Below, in pieces: positions 58,574-64,000 of a stretch of 64,000 bases of DNA. The notes beneath the pieces are model-generated. The model was not told where the DNA came from. It saw only the letters and a program-made list of their open reading frames with translations, and ran no database searches. Source of the DNA: Paenibacillus sp. BSR1-1 (GTDB lineage: Bacteria; Bacillota; Bacilli; Bacillales; Cytobacillaceae); assembly GCF_030403775.1 (NCBI RefSeq), contig NZ_JAQMWQ010000030.1:1-64000 (forward strand). The letters run 5' to 3'. A program made the translations under genes and the position numbers. How positions within the stretch are numbered: the stretch's first letter is position 1; each line of letters starts with the position of its first letter.

Positions 58574-59032
58574 TTAGCTTGGATCTAATCGATAGCTGAT
58601 CAGTGCAAAATCTTTTGTATACGTAAAAGTACCGTAGATGATTCCTTTTCCATGAATCATATAATCAATAATATGATAATCACCAGCGGCCATTGGCAGA
58701 TTTTTAATCTGATTGATAGGATGCCACTCCAGTTTTCCTTCTTCCGATTCATCCAAATCCAGTCCATCAGAATCGGCAGCCACGAAGGTGAACATCATCC
58801 ATTCAGATAAAAGCTGGTCGCCCTCTTTCATAATAAAGGTAAAAATTCCTTTTAATTGTGGGTTTTTTAAGTATACTCCGGTTTCTTCACGGTATTCCCT
58901 AATGCAAGAGTCCCGCACCGATTCGCCTGGCTCCATTTTCCCACCCGGAGCAACCCACCAGCCGCGCCTCGGTTTCTGCAGCAACAATACTTTATCATCT
59001 CTTATTAATACGCAATTAGTGACACGCTGCAC
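58574..59032 (-). CDS. yvcI: NUDIX hydrolase YvcI
   Basis: 152 residues, starting at GTG 59032 (AAGGTG six bases upstream; another GTG at 59041 is too near). NUDIX box reads GGKMEPGESVRDSCIREYREETGVYL (about 30-55), intact Glu cluster. 8-oxo-dGTP-diphosphatase-like; the substrate is not certain. First gene of the rapZ-yvcK-whiA-crh cluster, with a promoter at 59092-59120. Confidence 0.92.
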   Translation of the reverse strand: MQRVTNCVLIRDDKVLLLQKPRRGWWVAPGGKMEPGESVRDSCIREYREETGVYLKNPQLKGIFTFIMKEGDQLLSEWMMFTFVAADSDGLDLDESEEGKLEWHPINQIKNLPMAAGDYHIIDYMIHGKGIIYGTFTYTKDFALISYRLDPS

Positions 59033-59091
59033 AATACACACCTTCTTACTAAAGCGTAAGCGCCTTGAAATATCCTGATATAATTCATTTC

Positions 59092-59120
59092 ATTATACTA
59101 TTTTTAGGTTACAGTCACAA
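59092..59120 (-). promoter_or_regulatory. Sigma-A promoter of the yvcI-crh cluster
   Basis: Minus-strand TTGTGA (59115-59120), 17-base spacer, TATAAT (59092-59097), about 60 bases upstream of yvcI. Confidence 0.7.
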
Positions 59121-59183
59121 TGAATACAAATTTGATATTTCTGTTAATATTTATCGTGGCGAACTTATTTATTTGCAGCAAAC

Positions 59184-59215
59184 AAAAAAATAGCGCAGGC
59201 TGCTGGACCTGCGCT
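59184..59215 (-). terminator. trxB terminator
   Basis: Minus-strand perfect stem AGCGCAGG / CCTGCGCT with 8-base loop followed by AT7, about 120 bases after the trxB stop. Confidence 0.88.
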
Positions 59216-59312
59216 GGAAAAGGTATATATTTTTAAAGGGGGTCAATTTCCCTTATCATACCTTATCAATATTTCACTATTGTTACAGGAGAGTTAAAAC
59301 CGAGTAACTTTT

Positions 59313-59327
59313 TTGGAAGCGTTTTCC
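59313..59327. promoter_or_regulatory. cre-like sequence in trxB 3' region
   Basis: TTGGAAGCGTTTTCC fits the cre consensus WTGNAANCGNWNNCW except the last base. It lies between the trxB stop and its terminator, about 200 bases upstream of the yvcI promoter, so a regulatory role is doubtful. Confidence 0.35.
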
Positions 59328-59335
59328 ACACTCTA

Positions 59336-60286
59336 TTATTGTTTTAATTTCATTTCTTCCTTTAATTCTTCAACAAAATGAGCGGCACTTGATGCAGCGA
59401 TGCTGCCGTCACCGGTCGCTGTAACAATCTGGCGAAGTGTTTTTTCACGTATATCCCCAGCTGCAAAAATCCCTGGAACCTTCGTTTCCATCAACTCATT
59501 CGTTTCAATATAACCATTTTCATTGGTAATTCCAAGGCTCTCAAATGGCTTAGAAAGAGGGACCATTCCGATATAAATAAACACACCGTCTGCTGGCAGT
59601 TCCTTTTCTTCTCCATTTTCCGTCGAAACCAGCGTTACGCTGCCCACTTTTCCATTTGTATCATTAATCGATTTCACCGTATGATTCCAGATAAAGTCAA
59701 TCTTTTCGTTGGCAAAAGCACGGTCTTGAAGAATTTTTTGCGCGCGCAGCTGATCACGGCGATGAACGATAGTAACTTTGGAAGCAAAGCGGGTTAAGTA
59801 AACGCCTTCTTCGACTGCAGAGTCGCCGCCGCCGATAACATAAAGCTCTTTACCTTTGAAGAACGCTCCATCACAAACCGCACAATAGGAAACGCCGCGG
59901 CCGCCTAGCTCTTTTTCACCGGGAACACCGACTTTTTTATACTCAGCACCGGTTGAAATAATCACGGAATAAGCTTTATATTGTTTAGAACCAGCGGTTA
60001 CAACTTTATAATCGCCATGATCAACAATTCCTTTAATATCGCCATAGGCATATTCAGCACCAAACTTTTTTGCATGCTCAAACATTTTGGTGGATAAATC
60101 AGGGCCTAAGATGCTCTCAAAACCCGGATAGTTTTCTACGTCCTCGGTATTGGCCATCTGACCGCCTGGCATTCCGCGTTCAATCATAAGCGTAGAAAGA
60201 TTTGCACGTGATGTATAAACAGCCGCTGTCATCCCAGCTGGACCGGCACCGGCAATAATAACGTCATAAATTTTTTCTTCAGACAT
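59336..60286 (-). CDS. trxB: Thioredoxin reductase
   Basis: 316 residues: FAD-binding GAGPAGMTAAVYTSRA, redox pair CAVCDG (about 135-140), NADPH-binding GGGDSAVEEGVYL and C-terminal FAAGDIREKTLRQIVTATGDG. Reduces thioredoxin with NADPH in the cytoplasm. Single gene; upstream TATAAT at about 60355 is followed by the yvcD terminator, so its true promoter is unclear. Confidence 0.97.
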   Translation of the reverse strand: MSEEKIYDVIIAGAGPAGMTAAVYTSRANLSTLMIERGMPGGQMANTEDVENYPGFESILGPDLSTKMFEHAKKFGAEYAYGDIKGIVDHGDYKVVTAGSKQYKAYSVIISTGAEYKKVGVPGEKELGGRGVSYCAVCDGAFFKGKELYVIGGGDSAVEEGVYLTRFASKVTIVHRRDQLRAQKILQDRAFANEKIDFIWNHTVKSINDTNGKVGSVTLVSTENGEEKELPADGVFIYIGMVPLSKPFESLGITNENGYIETNELMETKVPGIFAAGDIREKTLRQIVTATGDGSIAASSAAHFVEELKEEMKLKQ

Positions 60287-60304
60287 GCTGTTTCACTCCT
60301 TAAA

Positions 60305-60344
60305 TAAAAAAAACGATTAAGTTTAGTATTTCCAACTTAATCGT
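60305..60344 (-). terminator. Terminator between yvcD and trxB
   Basis: Minus-strand perfect 11-base stem ACGATTAAGTT / AACTTAATCGT, 10-base loop, T8, only 20 bases before the trxB start region. Confidence 0.88.
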
Positions 60345-60390
60345 ATAAAACAATGATATTATAGTCTAATTTTATGCTCAAATTGACAGT

Positions 60391-61878
60391 CTAGTTAAGA
60401 TAGTCATTCACTAATTTTACATATTTTCCAATCGTGGCAGACGATACTCCGTAGCGTCCGGCAATCTCTTGCTGAGACACTTTTTCACTGCGCATTTTAT
60501 GCCAGACATATTCCACTGCAGCTGCCCAGGCCCGTTTATTTTTCAAATGGACATTTGCTTTGGAAACTTCAATGAAAACTGAAAACCACATAAGGTAAAG
60601 CCCAGCCTCAATGGTGCCAATCGGCTGATAGTTTTCATAAAAAATCTCAGCAATTTCTTGGGCATCAGCTGCTACCGTTGGTCTTCCTGAGCGGATAAGA
60701 GATATATATTCTTTTTCCAAGGCAGTGAATTTTTGATTTTGAATCACCCGTTTTGAAGTGAGAATCTCCTCTTTTTTATCGGAAACGGTTGTTAGGAAAA
60801 GGGCAAATAAGCGTTCTTCGGCATAGTCGCTTTCGAGTTTTTGAAAAATGGATCCGGAATGATCCTCAAACCCGGCTGCCTGCTCCATATTCCAAGGTTC
60901 AGTACCTTCTTTATCAGGATTGATCTCAATTACTTTTTTCCAAATATTGATTGCAAAGGTTTCATTACCAGTATAATAAGCAGAGTAAGAGAGCCAGTAA
61001 TAAAACGGTCCATCACCATTAAAACCATGCTTATAGAGCTTTTTCAACCATAAATAGGCATGTTCATATTCGCCGACCAAAGCGAAAGAGGCACCTAATT
61101 TAAATTGATGTTCGCTCAGTATCGGTTGAATTTTTTTCAAGACTTCAAGCAGATTTGTAACGTTTTCGGCTTGACCTTGATAATGTGCAAACACCAGCAT
61201 GTTGCATAGGGCATGCAGATTCCCCGGATTCCGTTCCAGGACATCGTCAAGAATGGCTTTTGCCTTTTCCGCTTTCCCTAAGTAAAAATAGGCGAGCGCT
61301 AAGTTGTTATAAGCAGACCAGTATTCAGGATATTCTTTGACGACATCGTTTAACAGTTCAATTGCCTTTGGAAAGTACCCTGACTCCAGCAGGTCGCGGG
61401 CCTGTTCCTGTTTGACAATCAGATCATCCTCTTCATAAAGCTCTTCCTCAAACTCATCGGATTCAAGAGTTAGCAGTTCAAGCAAATCCTCTGTGTCCTC
61501 TGAAAAATCACCATCCGGGTCAAGCTGTAAATATAGCTTGGCATGGTGATAAGCATCTTTAAAAAATCCCAAATGGGCATAATTATTTGCTAAAAAGTAG
61601 TGGCACTCCACCATTTCTGAATCCAGTTCTTCAAGGATGAGATGCAAGAGTCGGTTGGAATTTTCAAATTCGCCCAGTTCTGTTGACACGATCGCCAACT
61701 GGCATGTAATCATCGGTTCACCCGGCTCAAGCTGTATCGCCCGCCCAAGATATTTTTTTGCTTTAGTAAAATCACGTCGATGGTATGCCTTTAAACCTTT
61801 CGTGAAATAATATTCCCCCGTTGGAACAAATGTAAGGATTTTCCCCTTTTGAATTCTTGCCTTTGCGTCTTTAACCAT
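60391..61878 (-). CDS. yvcD: TPR-repeat protein YvcD
   Basis: 495 residues from ATG 61878 (GGAGGACTTC upstream). Built of TPR helices: GEYYFTKGLKAYHRRDFTKAKKYLGRAI, ARDLLESGYFPKAIELLNDVV, YNNLALAYFYLGKAEKAKAILDDVL and others. The C-terminal end resembles a helix-turn-helix (SQQEIAGRYGVSSATIGKYVKLV). Function unknown; conserved next to trxB in Bacillus. The mix of TPR and HTH suggests a regulator responding to a protein or peptide partner, which is inference. Confidence 0.88.
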   Translation of the reverse strand: MVKDAKARIQKGKILTFVPTGEYYFTKGLKAYHRRDFTKAKKYLGRAIQLEPGEPMITCQLAIVSTELGEFENSNRLLHLILEELDSEMVECHYFLANNYAHLGFFKDAYHHAKLYLQLDPDGDFSEDTEDLLELLTLESDEFEEELYEEDDLIVKQEQARDLLESGYFPKAIELLNDVVKEYPEYWSAYNNLALAYFYLGKAEKAKAILDDVLERNPGNLHALCNMLVFAHYQGQAENVTNLLEVLKKIQPILSEHQFKLGASFALVGEYEHAYLWLKKLYKHGFNGDGPFYYWLSYSAYYTGNETFAINIWKKVIEINPDKEGTEPWNMEQAAGFEDHSGSIFQKLESDYAEERLFALFLTTVSDKKEEILTSKRVIQNQKFTALEKEYISLIRSGRPTVAADAQEIAEIFYENYQPIGTIEAGLYLMWFSVFIEVSKANVHLKNKRAWAAAVEYVWHKMRSEKVSQQEIAGRYGVSSATIGKYVKLVNDYLN

Positions 61879-61999
61879 GAAGTCCTCCATCATCCTTTAA
61901 TAACTAATGTAGTATAACACATTTCCGAGTTGTCCGAGAAGGGCTTTGATGTAGAATTAATCCGAGTGAATTCGCAGTTTTCCACCTGATTTCCAACAT

Positions 62000-62110
62000 T
62001 TGTAGAATCCGATATTATTTTTGAAGAATTCGGACCAGTTTTTGTAGAAAGCAGCGTAATTTTTGTAGAAGCATTCCAATTTTCGTAGAATTCAGAAGTT
62101 ATTTTGTATG
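62000..62110. repeat. 21-bp-pitch array D (TTTTTGTAGAA core, 5-6 units)
   Basis: GTAGAA (or a variant) begins at 62002, 62023 (GAAGAA), 62044, 62065, 62085 and 62106 (GTATGA): spacings 21, 21, 21, 20, 21. Core TTTTTGTAGAA with variable spacers. It lies just beyond the hisI terminator and upstream of yvcD. Confidence 0.88.
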
Positions 62111-62139
62111 AAAAAAACCGATCCCCACTAGGACCGGTC
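62111..62139 (-). terminator. hisI terminator
   Basis: Minus-strand stem ACCGnTCC / GGnCGGT-type with one mismatch and T7. Confidence 0.75.
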
Positions 62140-62745
62140 TTTGTGTCTTTCTTCTAATGTCCGCAGCACTTCGCGGAATGGGAGCCCCTGTTCCACTAAC
62201 AATACCTGCAAGTGGTAAAGCAAATCTGCTGCTTCCCAGCGAAGTTCTTCGTGATCGCGATTTTTCGCGGCAATGATAACTTCCGCTGCCTCTTCCCCGA
62301 CTTTTTTCAATATTTTATCGACGCCTTTTTCAAAAAGATAAGTTGTGTACGCCCCTTCAGGCCGCTCCTGTTCGCGCTCCAAAATAACTTTTTCAAGCGT
62401 TTGTAAGATTTGATAGTCCTCAAGGTTTGTTTTTCGCTCTAAAACGCCTTCAGAAAAACAACTTACCGCGCCAGTATGGCAGGCTGGCCCTTTTGGGTAA
62501 ACAAGCACAAGTATGGCATCCTGATCACAGTCATAGTTGATGCTTACGACCTTTTGCGTATTGCCGCTTGTCGCTCCTTTATGCCACAATTCCTGACGGG
62601 AGCGGCTGTAGAACCACGTCTCCCCCGTTTCAATCGTTTTGGCGAGCGATTCCTCATTCATATAGGCGAGTGTCAACACTTCTTTTGTTCCGGCATCCTG
62701 AATAATTGCAGGCACGAGGCCCTTTTCATCAAATCGAACGTTCAT
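62128..62745 (-). CDS. hisI: Bifunctional PRA-CH / PRA-PH (HisIE)
   Basis: 205 residues: N-terminal phosphoribosyl-AMP cyclohydrolase (EVLTLAYMNEESLAKTIETGETWFYSRSRQELWHKGATSGN, zinc Cys in CDQDAILVLV and GPACHTG), C-terminal phosphoribosyl-ATP pyrophosphatase (VGEEAAEVIIAAKN, ADLLYHLQVLL). Steps two and three of histidine biosynthesis in one protein. Last gene of the his operon; overlaps hisF by 4 bases. Confidence 0.96.
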   Translation of the reverse strand: MNVRFDEKGLVPAIIQDAGTKEVLTLAYMNEESLAKTIETGETWFYSRSRQELWHKGATSGNTQKVVSINYDCDQDAILVLVYPKGPACHTGAVSCFSEGVLERKTNLEDYQILQTLEKVILEREQERPEGAYTTYLFEKGVDKILKKVGEEAAEVIIAAKNRDHEELRWEAADLLYHLQVLLVEQGLPFREVLRTLEERHKDRS

Positions 62746-63503
62746 CGAACGGTCACTCCTTTTTCCCGCAAATAGCTTTTGACTTCATGAACCGAGGTTT
62801 CTTTGTAATGGAAAATCGAAGCTGCCAGCGCTGCATCGGCTTTTCCATCTAGAAAAGCTTCTTCAAAATGAACGGCATTCCCGGCACCGCCGGAGGCAAT
62901 CACCGGAATGGTTACTGCTTCACTTACAGCTTTTGTTAGTGAAAGATCAAATCCATTTTTCTCGCCATCACTATCCATGCTTGTTAATAAAATTTCTCCA
63001 GCGCCAAGTTCTGCTGCTTCCCTGGCCCATTCGATTACCTTCTTATCAGTAGGCTTTCGGCCGCCGTGGGTATAGACACGCCACTCCCCAAGTTCTTCAT
63101 CATACTTAGCATCAATGGCCACAACAATACATTGTGAACCAAAGAAGTCGGCTCCTTCCCTGATTAATTCAGGATTCAAGACAGCGGCTGTATTCAGGGA
63201 AACCTTATCTGCACCGGCACGGAGAATCCGCTTCATATCTTCTAATGCATTAATACCTCCGCCAACTGTGAATGGAATTGCGAGTTCAGAGGCGACTGCT
63301 TTGACAACTTCGACCATTGTTTTTCTGCCTTCAACGGAAGCTGAGATATCAAGAAACACCAGCTCGTCTGCCCCTTGTTCATCGTAAAAGCGCGCAAGCT
63401 CTACTGGATCCCCGGCATCGCGAAGCTGTACGAACTGGATCCCCTTCACAACCCGGCCTTCTTTTACATCAAGGCAGGGAATGATTCGTTTTGTCAGTGT
63501 CAT
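62742..63503 (-). CDS. hisF: Imidazole glycerol phosphate synthase subunit HisF
   Basis: 253 residues, TIM barrel: RIIPCLDVKEGRVVKGIQFVQLRDAGDPVE, catalytic Asp residues in CLDVK and LTSMDSDGEKNGFD, phosphate-binding GGGI and ASGGAG. Works with HisH on the HisA product to form imidazole glycerol phosphate and AICAR. Overlaps hisA and hisI by 4 bases each. Confidence 0.97.
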   Translation of the reverse strand: MTLTKRIIPCLDVKEGRVVKGIQFVQLRDAGDPVELARFYDEQGADELVFLDISASVEGRKTMVEVVKAVASELAIPFTVGGGINALEDMKRILRAGADKVSLNTAAVLNPELIREGADFFGSQCIVVAIDAKYDEELGEWRVYTHGGRKPTDKKVIEWAREAAELGAGEILLTSMDSDGEKNGFDLSLTKAVSEAVTIPVIASGGAGNAVHFEEAFLDGKADAALAASIFHYKETSVHEVKSYLREKGVTVR

Positions 63504-64000
63504 TTTGCCCCCACCTCTTCCAGCGCTTCCTTCAAGGTAAACCTGTTTTCATACAGGGCTTTTCCAACGATGGCCCCGCCAATGCCTTTTTCTACAGACA
63601 ATGCCTTTAAATCTGCAAGACTGCTGACTCCGCCTGAGGCAATGACATTTTTGCCAGTTACTTCAGCCATTTCACAAACAGCGCCTATATTTGGACCTTT
63701 TAACATACCATCAGTTGCAATATCGGTAAATATAAACGTTTCCGCTCCCGCATCAGCAAAGCGTTTGCCGAGGTCCACAGCCTTCAGTTCTGAAGTATCG
63801 ATCCAGCCATGTGTAGCCACATAGCCATTTTTCGCATCAATTCCTACAGCAATTTTCGCGCCGTATTTTTTAATCATATCAATTGCAAATTCAGGATTAG
63901 AAACGGCAATACTTCCGATGATGACTCGATCAATACCACTTTCAAGATAATGGAGGATGTCTGCCTCGGAACGAATGCCGCCGCCAATTTGAATTTTTAC
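63500..64000 (-). CDS. hisA: HisA (ProFAR isomerase), 5' part outside window
   Basis: C-terminal 166 residues of the HisA TIM barrel: GGGIRSEADILHYLESG, RVIIGSIAVSNPEFAIDM, GIDAKNGYVATHGWID, TDIATDGMLKGPNI and ASGGVSSLADLKAL. The start codon lies beyond position 64000 (about 75-80 codons missing). Isomerises ProFAR for HisF/HisH. Operon hisA-hisF-hisI. Confidence 0.95.
   Translation of the reverse strand, partial: VKIQIGGGIRSEADILHYLESGIDRVIIGSIAVSNPEFAIDMIKKYGAKIAVGIDAKNGYVATHGWIDTSELKAVDLGKRFADAGAETFIFTDIATDGMLKGPNIGAVCEMAEVTGKNVIASGGVSSLADLKALSVEKGIGGAIVGKALYENRFTLKEALEEVGAK

Overview
The window looks like the chromosome of a Neobacillus/Bacillus-type endospore former. It is low in GC, has strong AGGAGG-type ribosome binding sites, and carries a CotF-family spore coat gene behind a sigma-G-type promoter. 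The conserved Bacillus blocks are in order: cggR-gapA-pgk-tpiA-gpmI-eno, secG-est-rnr-smpB-ssrA, clpP, and yvcI-rapZ-yvcK-whiA-crh, followed by trxB, yvcD and hisA-hisF-hisI. Most genes are on the minus strand. No prophage, IS element or CRISPR array was seen.

Region by region. 1-9.7 kb: a sensor kinase, an nfeD-flotillin pair behind a perfect sigma-W promoter, a cystine ABC transporter (tcyABC), an amino-acid permease, nadE and an acyl-CoA thioesterase. 9.7-14.9 kb: DUF3231 protein, CDF metal exporter, AI-2E-family permease, a polysaccharide deacetylase and small proteins. 14.9-22.7 kb: a complete Gram-positive Tad/Flp pilus locus, including a 54-residue Flp pilin gene, with a divergent control region full of TGTTC/GAACA half-sites. 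22.7-27.5 kb: a lipoprotein deacetylase, a Fur-controlled unknown gene, an iron-storing encapsulin operon of the IMEF type (cargo, shell, ferredoxin) and a spore coat gene. 27.5-38.5 kb: a nickel-pincer (NPN) locus, larB-larC1-larC2, gntP and larE, next to a degenerate PrpR-type regulator and an operon for a four-carbon sugar-acid kinase, a PdxA2-type dehydrogenase and a LarA homologue. Together these suggest an NPN-dependent epimerase feeding threonate/erythronate catabolism. 38.5-40.5 kb: a LAGLIDADG endonuclease gene convergent with a tmRNA gene whose T-loop is interrupted by a 279-nt group I intron, then smpB. 40.5-64 kb: housekeeping genes, ending inside hisA at the window edge.

The most notable observations are: (i) the intron-split tmRNA with a homing endonuclease gene lying outside the intron; (ii) the NPN/threonate locus, with LarC split by an in-frame UAG, a roughly 95-residue histidine-rich insertion, and a regulator lacking GAFTGA and Walker B; (iii) four intergenic arrays (4, 26, 44 and 62 kb) with different core words but the same 21-bp pitch, two DNA helical turns; and (iv) the encapsulin operon with an inverted repeat overlapping the cargo gene's ribosome binding site. 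All functions are read from sequence motifs and memory of protein families; no database search was run.
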